Part shown: piece by piece, positions 34,033-41,820 of the stretch
Layout of the letters: each line of letters opens with the position of its first letter
Numbering within the stretch: position 1 is the first letter of the stretch
Assembly (NCBI GenBank): GCA_963691775.1
Contig: OY829369.1
Coordinates: forward strand, 4,464,001 to 4,528,000
Length of the DNA stretch: 64,000 nucleotides
Direction: 5' to 3'
From: JAZBPO01 sp963691775
GTDB taxonomy: Bacteria; Pseudomonadota; Gammaproteobacteria; Pseudomonadales; Azotimanducaceae
Position numbers and translations under genes: made by a program
Notes under the pieces: model-generated
Seen by the model: the letters and a program-made list of their open reading frames with translations, nothing else
Database searches by the model: none
Told to the model about the DNA's origin: nothing

Positions 34033-35093
34033 TGGCCCGCATCCTGTTCACGGGTGGCGGAACAGCCGGGCACGTCACACCGAATCTGGCGCTCATTGCG
34101 GCGTTGGCGGCGGAAGGGCATGAAGTGCATTACGCGGGCAGCCGCGACGGCATCGAGCACCGTCTGGTGGCGCCGCGAGGCATTCCCTACCACGCGCTGC
34201 CTACCGGTAAGCTTCGGCGCTATCTATCGTTGGAGAACGTGCTCGACGCCTTCCGCGTGCTCGTTGGCATCTTTGCCGGATGGCGTCTCGCGCGGCGCCT
34301 GCGCCCGGACCTCGTTTTTTCAAAGGGCGGCTTCGTTTCCGTCCCCGTGGTTCTCGGAGCGCGCCTGGCAGGCGTGCGCTTCATTGCCCATGAATCGGAT
34401 CTCACGCCCGGACTCGCGACTCGCATCGTCGCCCCCTATGCCGAGCTTGTCTGCACGAGCTTTCCGGACACGCAGGTGCCAAAAGCGCGCGAGATTCTTC
34501 ATACCGGCACGCCGATCCGCCCGGAACTGCTCTCCGGCAAAGCCTTCCGCGGGCGCAGCTTCGCCGGCCTCGAAGCGGGGCGCCCGTTGCTTCTGGTAGT
34601 GGGCGGATCGCTTGGAAGCGCCTTTTTGAACGGCCTCGTTCGCGAGAGCATTGATCGTCTGACGGCGCGCTATGAGGTCGTCCACGTCTGTGGGCGCGGC
34701 AATGTGGTCCGGGACATCAACGTTCCGGGCTACGTGCAGTTCGAGTTTCTCGGTGACCCGTACGCGGATGTACTTGCTGCCGCGGATGTCGTGCTCTCGC
34801 GCGCCGGCGCCAACGCGGTGTTCGAACTGCTGGCGGTGCGCAAGCCGGCCCTGCTGGTTCCGCTGACTACGGCCGCAAGTCGCGGGGATCAGGTCGAGAA
34901 CGCGCTCTGGATGGTCGAGCGGGGGTTGGCTCGGGTGATCACGGAGTCGGCGTTGTCGCCGGATGCCCTGCTCGAAGAGCTTGGTGCGCTTGAGGGCGAG
35001 CGAGAAGAGATCCTCGACCGGATTGACGCGACGCCGGCGCCGAACGCAATGCTCGAGCTGATTGAATTGATTCTGGGTCGGCTGCCCGGCTGA
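34032..35093 (+). CDS. MurG-like UDP-GlcNAc glycosyltransferase
   Basis: GT28-family protein of 353 residues. It starts ILFTGGGTAGHVTPNLALIAAL, with FSKGGFVSVPVVLGA, HESDLTPGLATRI, VVGGSLGSAFLNGLV and the donor-site region LSRAGANAVFELLAVRKP. MurG adds GlcNAc to lipid I. This sequence reads closer to MurG homologues of Firmicutes than to the gammaproteobacterial dcw-cluster MurG, and no cell-wall genes surround it. It may be a paralogue with a different acceptor. Its ATG overlaps the hda stop (TGATG), so it is coupled to hda. The genome's main murG is expected elsewhere. Confidence 0.87.
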   Translation: MARILFTGGGTAGHVTPNLALIAALAAEGHEVHYAGSRDGIEHRLVAPRGIPYHALPTGKLRRYLSLENVLDAFRVLVGIFAGWRLARRLRPDLVFSKGGFVSVPVVLGARLAGVRFIAHESDLTPGLATRIVAPYAELVCTSFPDTQVPKAREILHTGTPIRPELLSGKAFRGRSFAGLEAGRPLLLVVGGSLGSAFLNGLVRESIDRLTARYEVVHVCGRGNVVRDINVPGYVQFEFLGDPYADVLAAADVVLSRAGANAVFELLAVRKPALLVPLTTAASRGDQVENALWMVERGLARVITESALSPDALLEELGALEGEREEILDRIDATPAPNAMLELIELILGRLPG

Positions 35094-35099
35094 TGACGT

Positions 35100-35738
35100 T
35101 CAGCTCTTGGGGTCGAAGTTTGCCGCCATGTACAGCGCCAGCAGCTCGTCCAGTTCCTCGCGCAGGGTAGCGCCGGTGGCCTCGTCGACGTACGGGATGC
35201 GGCCGAGCACCGCGCGCGCGGTTTCCACCACCATTAGCATGCTGCGATGACGCCGCTCCTCAGGCACGTCTGGGAAGGCTTCTGCCATCAGCTCTTCGAG
35301 CGAGGCGAGCATCTCCATGCGCAAGGCATTCGCGTGGGGGCCGAGCGAGCCTTCGGATACGCTCGATGAAAACAGGCGCCCAAAGCCTGGAAAGCTTCTG
35401 AAAAGGGTGCGCAGACCCTCGACGACGGAACCGACCCAGGCGGCAGTGAGGCCTCCCTCGCGGCTCTGGAAGTGTCTGCGCACGGACTCGCGGACGTAGA
35501 AGCGGATTTCTTCTCGATAGCGGTCTACGAGCGCTGCTACGGCCGCGTCCCGGTTCGGAAAGAACTGGTAGAACGACCCGATGGAGGTGTTCGCGCGTTT
35601 GGCGATGGCTTTGGTGGTGAGGGCGTCGTAGCCGACTTCTTCAAGCAGCAGGGCGGTTGCGTCGAGCAGTGCCCGGACGCGTTGATGTCCGCGAGCCTGT
35701 GCCGGGGCGCGACGCTGCTGGAGCTGAACGGGTGTCAT
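35100..35738 (-). CDS. TetR family transcriptional regulator
   Basis: 212 residues. The N-terminal helix-turn-helix is clear at about 20-66: LLDATALLLEEVGYDALTTK, IAKRANTSIGSFYQFFPNRD. The C-terminal ligand domain is specific to this protein, so its signal is unknown. It is divergent from the GST gene with 82 bp between starts, the usual layout for a TetR repressor and its target. A TATACT -10 lies only 6 nt before the ATG, suggesting a leaderless mRNA. It ends 6 bp from the convergent MurG-like gene. Confidence 0.92.
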   Translation of the reverse strand: MTPVQLQQRRAPAQARGHQRVRALLDATALLLEEVGYDALTTKAIAKRANTSIGSFYQFFPNRDAAVAALVDRYREEIRFYVRESVRRHFQSREGGLTAAWVGSVVEGLRTLFRSFPGFGRLFSSSVSEGSLGPHANALRMEMLASLEELMAEAFPDVPEERRHRSMLMVVETARAVLGRIPYVDEATGATLREELDELLALYMAANFDPKS

Positions 35739-35744
35739 GGGCGC

Positions 35745-35750
35745 AGTATA
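35745..35750 (-). promoter_or_regulatory. -10 hexamer of a leaderless tetR-type promoter
   Basis: TATACT on the minus strand ends 6 nt before the tetR ATG, which would put the transcription start at or next to the A of ATG. No ribosome-binding site is seen. No good -35 matches. Confidence 0.4.
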
Positions 35751-35763
35751 GGGCAGGGCGCGG

Positions 35764-35792
35764 TTGACAGGGTTTGGCGACGACTCGACGAT
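35764..35792 (+). promoter_or_regulatory. Probable GST promoter
   Basis: A perfect TTGACA (35764-35769), a 17-nt spacer and GACGAT (35787-35792, 3 of 6) lie about 30 bp before the GST ATG. The site overlaps the tetR upstream region, so the regulator could control both genes. Confidence 0.4.
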
Positions 35793-35820
35793 CGCCGCAG
35801 TTCAACATCAGGAGGAGCCC

Positions 35821-36477
35821 ATGCTGGAGCTGCTGACCTGGACAACGCCGAATGGTCGCAAGGTATCCGTGATGCTTGAAGAGCTCGGTGTGCCCTATCG
35901 GGTCACGCCGATCGATCTCGCGGCGGGGGCCCAGCGCGAGGCCGATTTCCTTTCTGTATCGCCGAACGGACGCATCCCCGCACTCGTCGATCACGACGCA
36001 CCGGGCGGCGCTGTCAGCGTGTTCGAGTCCGGTGCGATCCTGGTCTACCTTGCGGAGCGCGAGGGCCGCTTTCTGCCAGCGAGCGGGGCATTGCGGGCGA
36101 GGGTGATGGAGTGGTTGTTCTGGCAGATGGCCGGCCTTGGACCCATGATGGGTCAGCTGGGTCACTTCGTGAATCAAGCGCCTGAGCGGATCGAATATGC
36201 AGTCCGACGCTATCTTGACGAGGCAGTCCGCCTGCTTGCCGTGCTGGACGACCGTCTGCGCGGGCGCGAATACGTTGCGGACAGGGTGTCGGTTGCAGAC
36301 TTTGCGATCTATCCCTGGGTCGAGATCGCCTGGCAGCCGCTCAAGGCGCTGGAGCCGGACCGGATTTCCGTGCTCGACGCGGTCGAAGGTTGGCTTGCGC
36401 GCATGGCCCGGCGTCCGGGCGTCGAAGCTGGCATGCAGATAGGTGGCGAAGCCGTGGATCGGCCCGGCCGCGGCTGA
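35821..36477 (+). CDS. Glutathione S-transferase, Nu-class like
   Basis: 218 residues with a thioredoxin-fold N-terminal domain starting LTWTTPNGRKVSVMLEELGVPY, the TPNG segment seen in Nu-class GSTs (YghU/YfcG). SPNGRIPALVDHD and FESGAILVYLAER form the glutathione site, and a helical C-terminal domain follows (VADFAIYPWVEIA). Nu-class enzymes act mostly as disulfide-bond reductases. The ATG at 35821 follows GGAGGAG closely. It is probably controlled by the divergent TetR-type gene. Confidence 0.94.
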   Translation: MLELLTWTTPNGRKVSVMLEELGVPYRVTPIDLAAGAQREADFLSVSPNGRIPALVDHDAPGGAVSVFESGAILVYLAEREGRFLPASGALRARVMEWLFWQMAGLGPMMGQLGHFVNQAPERIEYAVRRYLDEAVRLLAVLDDRLRGREYVADRVSVADFAIYPWVEIAWQPLKALEPDRISVLDAVEGWLARMARRPGVEAGMQIGGEAVDRPGRG

Positions 36478-36566
36478 AGCCGATACGGGCACCGGGCTCG
36501 TCCAGACGGCAGTGCCCGGGTGGTGGTCCGAGGTCCGCTCACCACGTAACCCCTGAAGGAATTCCG

Positions 36567-37742
36567 ATGCACAAGGTCCTAACGCTCAACCAGATCGCGC
36601 TGGCGGGGCTTGAACGGTTCCCCCGCGATCGCTATGAGCTCGGTACGGAGCTTCAGGATCCGGACGCAATCCTGGTTCGCAGCCATATGCTTGGCGAGGG
36701 CCATGCAACGCCGCGCCTCCGGGCTGTCGGGCGCGCTGGTGCGGGCGTGAATAACATCCCGGTTGCAGATTACACCCGCCGCGGCATCGTCGTGTTCAAC
36801 ACCCCCGGCGCCAACGCGAACTCGGTGAAGGAAATCGTGATCGGTGCAATGCTGCTTGCGGCGCGCGATCTCTCGGGCGGCATGCAGTTCGTCAGGGGAC
36901 TCGATCCCGCGCTGGGCAAGGCGGATCTCGACAGCCAGGTGGAAGCGGAGAAGAAGCGCTTCAGGGGAGGGGAGATCGCCGGCAAGACGCTTGGCGTGGT
37001 GGGTCTCGGGGCGATTGGTTCACGGGTTGCAGAAGTCGGCCTTCGACTCGGCATGGATGTGCTCGGCTACGATCCGGCGATTTCTGTCGACGCAGCCTGG
37101 CGATTGCCGTCGGAGGTTCAGAAGATGGAGAACCTGCAGGCGCTCCTCGCGCGGTCCGATTACGTGTCCCTCCATGTCCCCGCCATCCCGCAGACAAAGG
37201 GCCTGATCAACGCCAATACGCTTGCGGCCATGCGCAATGGCGCCGTGCTCTTGAATTTTGCACGCGACGCGATCGTCGACCCCGCTGCCATTGCCGCAGC
37301 CCTGGATGGTGGTCGCCTTGCGCGCTACGTCGCGGATTTTCCCGCGCCAGAGCTCGTCCGCCACCCGAAGGCGCTGTTCACGCCGCATCTTGGGGCCAGC
37401 ACTGAAGAAGCGGAGGAAAACTGCGCTGTCATGGCCGCGGAGCAGCTCATGGATTTCCTCGAACACGGCAACATCCGGAATTCCGTGAACTTCCCTCCGG
37501 TTCAGCTTGATCGGACCGCCGGGCATCGCATCGCCGTCATCAATAACAACGTACCGAAGATGCTCGGTGCGATCTTGTCGGCGCTGGCGGACCATGAACT
37601 CAATATCATCGACATGCTCAACAAATCGCGCGACGAGATTGCCTACAACCTGATAGACGTCGAGGCACCGCCTTCTGACGCGCTGGTGAGTGAATTGAGC
37701 GCCATCGATGGCGTCGTCAACGTGCGTCGCTTCGGCGGCTGA
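36567..37742 (+). CDS. serA: D-3-phosphoglycerate dehydrogenase family protein
   Basis: NAD-dependent 2-hydroxyacid dehydrogenase of 391 residues, probably oxidising 3-phosphoglycerate in the first step of serine synthesis. The substrate/NAD region shows VGRAGAGVNNIPVADYTRRG, the Rossmann motif GVVGLGAIGSRVAEVG, the catalytic Arg in LLNFARDAIVD and the His in FTPHLGASTEEAEEN. Residues about 315-391 are an ACT domain (AVINNNVPKMLGAILSAL). The usual DVFxxEP segment before the histidine is changed to VADFPAPEL. The ATG at 36567 has GAAGGA upstream. serC of the same pathway is at 59 kb. It overlaps mnmC by 26 bp tail to tail. Confidence 0.9.
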   Translation: MHKVLTLNQIALAGLERFPRDRYELGTELQDPDAILVRSHMLGEGHATPRLRAVGRAGAGVNNIPVADYTRRGIVVFNTPGANANSVKEIVIGAMLLAARDLSGGMQFVRGLDPALGKADLDSQVEAEKKRFRGGEIAGKTLGVVGLGAIGSRVAEVGLRLGMDVLGYDPAISVDAAWRLPSEVQKMENLQALLARSDYVSLHVPAIPQTKGLINANTLAAMRNGAVLLNFARDAIVDPAAIAAALDGGRLARYVADFPAPELVRHPKALFTPHLGASTEEAEENCAVMAAEQLMDFLEHGNIRNSVNFPPVQLDRTAGHRIAVINNNVPKMLGAILSALADHELNIIDMLNKSRDEIAYNLIDVEAPPSDALVSELSAIDGVVNVRRFGG

Positions 37743-39519
37743 AGCGGTCGGGCGCAAGCAGCGCGCGCAGGTTGCTGCTGAGCACCGGCGGTTCGGCGCA
37801 GAGTGCAGAAGCGATGAACTCTGCTGCGAGTGGGCAGGTCAGCAGGCCGGATGAGGCATGTGCGGTGGAGCACCAAACGCCGGGCACGACCTGCCCAGCC
37901 AGCGGTGTCCGGTCGGGCGCAGTCGTGCGAACTTCCGCCCAGTCCGTCGCGCTGGACACGGCGGGCGCTTGGCGCCCGAGGTAGGCGTGCCAAGCATCCA
38001 GGCGGGCGAGATTCTCCAGCCTCTCCTCGGTGCTCGCGCTGACGTCCGTGGGCGCTTCCTGCGCTGGCAGTCGCACGTAGCTCGAGCCCACCGACCATCC
38101 ATCCGTGAGGGGCACCGCATGACCGCGCCCGGTCAGGATCGCGCCCGCCGCCGGCGGATTCGACATGAAGGTGCGCGTCAATTGGCCGCGCATGCGACCG
38201 AGCGGTGCGCCCTGCGCGCCGAGGTGTTCAACAAGAAGGGCGCGGCTCATGGTTCCTGCCGCAATCAGCGTTATGCCGTCGGTCGCCGACTGGGTGACGG
38301 TAAGTGGGTCTGGGCGCAATTCGATACGCTCGTGCGTGAGCAGATGGTTCACAAGGTGCGGTAGATCGGCATGACCGCCATGGGTCCAGACGAGTTCTTC
38401 GCCTGCTCCCCAAGCAATACGTCCGTCCAGACTGCCGAAGCGCGCGCGCAGCTTGCCAAGGCGGTCCGGACGACGTACTTCGGTGGCCTGACGAACCTTC
38501 GCGGGCGTAAACGCATCGGCCCAGGCGGCTCGGGTGAGCCACTGGCGCGTGAAACCCTCTGCCGCGATCAGGATCAGTGGCCGCCCCCCGTCCTCAAGGG
38601 GCAGGCGCGGATGCAGGACGGCATGGTGATTGGCGGATGCGCGGCCCGCGGGTCCTTGCGGGTCGTGAACGGTGACGTCCAGGCCCCGTTCGGCGCACGC
38701 GCGCGCAAGGGTGGCACCGGCAAGGCCCGCCCCTGCAATCCGGATCGCGCTGGGCGGCGTCTGAGCGATCCGCGTGGGCTCTGAAAGCTGCCCCACAAGC
38801 ATGTCGCGTTTGCCCAGTACCCCGGGACGCTTGTTCAGGTTGAAACCCGCGTCGATCAGCGCGGCGCGAACGGTGCGCGCGACCGTGAAGGTTGCGAGGG
38901 TTGCGCCCGCGGCAGAGCGAGCAGCGAGCGCGCGCGCCACCCCGGGTTGCCAAAGCCCATCGTCTTTCGACGGCGCAAATCCGTCGAGCATCCAGGCGTC
39001 CGCCCCCCGTCCCCCTTGCCGTTGCCAGTCCTCGAGGCCTTCCGCGGCATCGCCGAGCCAAAGCGAGAGTCGTACACGGCCGCCATCAAAAACCCGACGG
39101 TGCCAGCCTCGGATCGGAGCTGGGTGAGTATCGATGAGGTCATGGGCCCCGGCCGTGAGTTCCGGGACGCTCTGTTCGTGCAGCCGCGCCGCAAAGCGGG
39201 CGCGATCGGCGCGCGCGAGCGGCGCATGTTCGAAGCTGACGAAGTGCAGGACGGCAGAAGACGGTGCGAGGCGCAGAAAACGCTCACGGGCCACGAGAAA
39301 GTTCAGCCCGGTGCCGAAACCGGTTTCGCCAACGATCATGGAGTCGCGTACATCCCGGAAGCGTCGGGGCAGCTCATTGCCGTCGAGGAAGACGGCGCGC
39401 GACTCTTCTATTCCGCCGCGCCGTGAAAAATAGACGTCGCCCACGCTACGTGAGATCGGCGTTGTGCCCTCCCAGGCCACGTCTGCCGTGTCGAGCACTG
39501 CGGGATGTCGTTCGGACAC
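37717..39519 (-). CDS. mnmC: Bifunctional tRNA mnm5s2U34 biosynthesis protein MnmC
   Basis: Final steps of wobble-uridine modification. The N-terminal MnmD methyltransferase part (about 1-240) has GETGFGTGLNFLVARERF and WMLDGFAPSKDDGLW. The C-terminal MnmC1 FAD oxidoreductase part has the dinucleotide motif IAGAGLAGATLARACAERG and ends in STAHASSGLLTCPLAAEFIA. At 600 residues it is slightly shorter than E. coli MnmC. The start is GTG at 39519 (SERHPAVLDTADVAW), with only a weak ribosome site. Its end overlaps the convergent dehydrogenase gene. Confidence 0.95.
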   Translation of the reverse strand: MSERHPAVLDTADVAWEGTTPISRSVGDVYFSRRGGIEESRAVFLDGNELPRRFRDVRDSMIVGETGFGTGLNFLVARERFLRLAPSSAVLHFVSFEHAPLARADRARFAARLHEQSVPELTAGAHDLIDTHPAPIRGWHRRVFDGGRVRLSLWLGDAAEGLEDWQRQGGRGADAWMLDGFAPSKDDGLWQPGVARALAARSAAGATLATFTVARTVRAALIDAGFNLNKRPGVLGKRDMLVGQLSEPTRIAQTPPSAIRIAGAGLAGATLARACAERGLDVTVHDPQGPAGRASANHHAVLHPRLPLEDGGRPLILIAAEGFTRQWLTRAAWADAFTPAKVRQATEVRRPDRLGKLRARFGSLDGRIAWGAGEELVWTHGGHADLPHLVNHLLTHERIELRPDPLTVTQSATDGITLIAAGTMSRALLVEHLGAQGAPLGRMRGQLTRTFMSNPPAAGAILTGRGHAVPLTDGWSVGSSYVRLPAQEAPTDVSASTEERLENLARLDAWHAYLGRQAPAVSSATDWAEVRTTAPDRTPLAGQVVPGVWCSTAHASSGLLTCPLAAEFIASALCAEPPVLSSNLRALLAPDRFSRRSDAR

Positions 39520-39534
39520 GGTATCTGCGCCGTC

Positions 39535-40419
39535 TCAGCTGTGCGTTCCGGGCCCCGTCGCGATGGCTCGGCCAGGATCAGTGATCCATTCGCTCCAGGA
39601 ACCGACATAAAGACGTGGGGGCGCGAAGCCGGCTGCGGTCGCCGCCAGGACATTGTGTGCTGCCGTGACACCCGATCCGCAGTAACAAATGGCCTTTCCG
39701 GAATCGTTGCCGAGGACCGCACCCCAGCGCTCGATGAGCGCCTCGGCGCCAAGGAAAGTCCCGTCGGGCCCAAGGTTCGCCGTGTGCGGCATGCACCTCG
39801 CGCCAGGGATATGCCCTGCCACTGGATCGATCGGCTCTGCGATGCCCTCGAACCGCTGCACTGCACGTGCATCGATCAATGCCGTGTCGTTCGTGAACGA
39901 GCCGATGACGTCCGAGGCATCTGCTGCGGTCAGGAGCGGCGCGCGCGTCGGCCAGCCGGGCGCATTCGCAACGTCCGCCGGCGTGCCCTTTTCCACGGCA
40001 CCTCCTGCCTCAAGCCAGCGCGCCCAACCACCGTCGAGGACATGAGCGCAGGGGTGGCCGAGCCAGCAGGCCAGCCACCAGGCGCGGGCTGCGAAGGCGC
40101 CGCCGGCGTCGTCGTAGAAGACCACGGGACTCTCCGCGTCGACGCCGATTTGGGCGAAGCGTCCTCGTAGGGCATCTGGGTCGGGCAGTGGATGCCGGCC
40201 GGTGCGACCAGATTGAATCCGGCCTGAAAGGTCATTTTCGAGGTGTAGATAGCGGGCGCCAGGAATGTGTCCATCGATGTAGCGAGAGCCACCCGCCGAA
40301 GCGCTTGAGAGATCGAAGCGGCAGTCGACAACAATCGGCGGCAGGGCATTTTCTGGCGCCAGGATCGCTTCCGCCGCAACAAGCGGTCTGGCGAGCGAAG
40401 GGGGTCGCGGGCTGTTCAT
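39535..40419 (-). CDS. sseA: Sulfurtransferase, two rhodanese domains
   Basis: 294 residues with two rhodanese domains: an inactive first one (VVDCRFDL ... SPVVFYDDAGGAFAARAWW) and a second with the active-site loop CYCGSGVTAAHNVLA. The CGSGVTA loop is typical of 3-mercaptopyruvate sulfurtransferases; thiosulfate use is the alternative. The ATG at 40419 starts the conserved region. It lies 15 bp upstream of mnmC on the same strand. Confidence 0.93.
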   Translation of the reverse strand: MNSPRPPSLARPLVAAEAILAPENALPPIVVDCRFDLSSASAGGSRYIDGHIPGARYLHLENDLSGRIQSGRTGRHPLPDPDALRGRFAQIGVDAESPVVFYDDAGGAFAARAWWLACWLGHPCAHVLDGGWARWLEAGGAVEKGTPADVANAPGWPTRAPLLTAADASDVIGSFTNDTALIDARAVQRFEGIAEPIDPVAGHIPGARCMPHTANLGPDGTFLGAEALIERWGAVLGNDSGKAICYCGSGVTAAHNVLAATAAGFAPPRLYVGSWSEWITDPGRAIATGPGTHS

Positions 40420-40562
40420 GAACGGTTCCTGCGTGGTTTTCGAGGTTGCTTTCGGGCGACGGGCGGTCGGTGGTATCCCCCGGGGGGCGATGCGAGAATG
40501 GCGCCTCGGGCATCCGCCTCTGCGCTTCGTCGCAGCAAGTCTAACCGGGAGTCTCTCGCCCC

Positions 40563-41747
40563 ATGTGGTACGAAGGTCTGCTAGCGCTTGATACATGGCA
40601 GCACGTTCTCATCGTGCTCGCTCTCACGCATTGCACGATCGTCTCCGTGACGGTCTATCTGCACCGTTATTCCGCTCATCGGTCGCTCGAACTGCACCCC
40701 GCGCTGAAGCACTTTTTTCGCTTCTGGCTCTGGCTGACCACCGGCATGGTCACGCAGGAGTGGACCGCGATCCATCGTAAGCATCACGCCATGTGCGAGA
40801 CGTCCAACGATCCGCACAGCCCGAAAGTGTTCGGTCTCAAGAAGGTCCTGCTCGAGGGCGCGGAGCTCTACGGAGAGGGCAAGCACGGCGACACGCTCGA
40901 GCGATACGGCAAGGGTTGCCCGGACGACTGGGTAGAGCGCAACTTCTACAGGCACGCGGTCTGGGGCGTCACGCTCATGGCCATCATTGACCTGGCGCTC
41001 TTTGGCGTGAACGGCGTCTGGATGTGGGCCATCCAGATGCTCTGGATCCCCGTATTGGCGGCAGGCGTGATCAATGGTGTGGGTCACTACTACGGATACC
41101 GCAACTACGAATGCACGGACGCGGCAACGAATATCGTCCCCTGGGGAATCCTCATCGGCGGTGAAGAACTGCACAACAACCATCACACTTACCCGAACTC
41201 GGCGAAGCTCTCGCAGAAGCCCTGGGAGTTCGACCTGGGTTACGCCTGGATTCGCCTGTTCGAAATGCTGGGCCTCGCGAGCGTGCGCAGCACCGGGCCC
41301 GTCGTTGAGCGAGATCCGAACAAGCAGGCGATCGACCTCGATACGGCATTCGCGCTGCTGAACGACCGCTTCCGGGTCATGGAGCGCTTCGCCCGCGAGG
41401 TCGTGTCGCCGATGATTGCGGAGGAGCGTGGCCGCGCGAACACGGCGACGGCTCAGATGCTCCGAAAGGCGCGCAAACTCATCACCCGTGAGCAGTCGCT
41501 GGTGAGCGACGCGCAGCAGGCGCAATTGGAGCTTGCGCTCGATCAAGCCCCAACGCTGCGCAAGGTGTACGAAGCCCGCCTCGCGCTGCAGCAGATCTGG
41601 CGTGAGCGCGGAGCAACGATGGAGGCGCGTCTCGAAGCTCTTCGCGCGTGGTGCGCGGAGGCGGAGAGCAGCGGTATTCAGGCCCTGCGTGATTTCGCCG
41701 AGGAGCTCAAGGCATACACGATCCCGCAGCGGGCCGCGGCAGCCTGA
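40563..41747 (+). CDS. Delta-9 fatty-acid desaturase with a transposase-like C-terminal region
   Basis: Membrane di-iron desaturase introducing a cis double bond into acyl chains. The three histidine boxes are present: HRYSAH, HRKHH and HNNHH. Hydrophobic segments flank them. Residues 1-255 resemble Pseudomonas DesA. Residues about 260-394 are a soluble helical tail (FALLNDRFRVMERFAREVV ... LRKVYEARLALQQIWRERG ... LRAWCAEAESSGIQALRDFA) that recalls the C-terminus of ISL3-type transposases. The frame is continuous, and a strong terminator follows the stop. A divergent sulfurtransferase lies upstream. Confidence 0.94.
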   Translation: MWYEGLLALDTWQHVLIVLALTHCTIVSVTVYLHRYSAHRSLELHPALKHFFRFWLWLTTGMVTQEWTAIHRKHHAMCETSNDPHSPKVFGLKKVLLEGAELYGEGKHGDTLERYGKGCPDDWVERNFYRHAVWGVTLMAIIDLALFGVNGVWMWAIQMLWIPVLAAGVINGVGHYYGYRNYECTDAATNIVPWGILIGGEELHNNHHTYPNSAKLSQKPWEFDLGYAWIRLFEMLGLASVRSTGPVVERDPNKQAIDLDTAFALLNDRFRVMERFAREVVSPMIAEERGRANTATAQMLRKARKLITREQSLVSDAQQAQLELALDQAPTLRKVYEARLALQQIWRERGATMEARLEALRAWCAEAESSGIQALRDFAEELKAYTIPQRAAAA

Positions 41748-41788
41748 AGTCGGCTGCGCGGCGTGCTGCGCAGCTCTAGGATGTTTCG

Positions 41789-41820
41789 AAAGGGCGACCT
41801 GCGGGTCGCCCTTTTCGTTT
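41789..41820. terminator. Bidirectional rho-independent terminator
   Basis: A perfect 11-bp stem (AAAGGGCGACC/GGTCGCCCTTT, 41789-41799 with 41804-41814) with a TGCG loop is followed by T-rich sequence. The flanking A and T tracts serve both the desaturase gene and the convergent argS. Confidence 0.88.

Noticed and set aside
40563..41747. Insertion-sequence remnant fused to the desaturase
   Set aside because: No terminal inverted repeats, no target duplication and a continuous frame; at most an old domain fusion.
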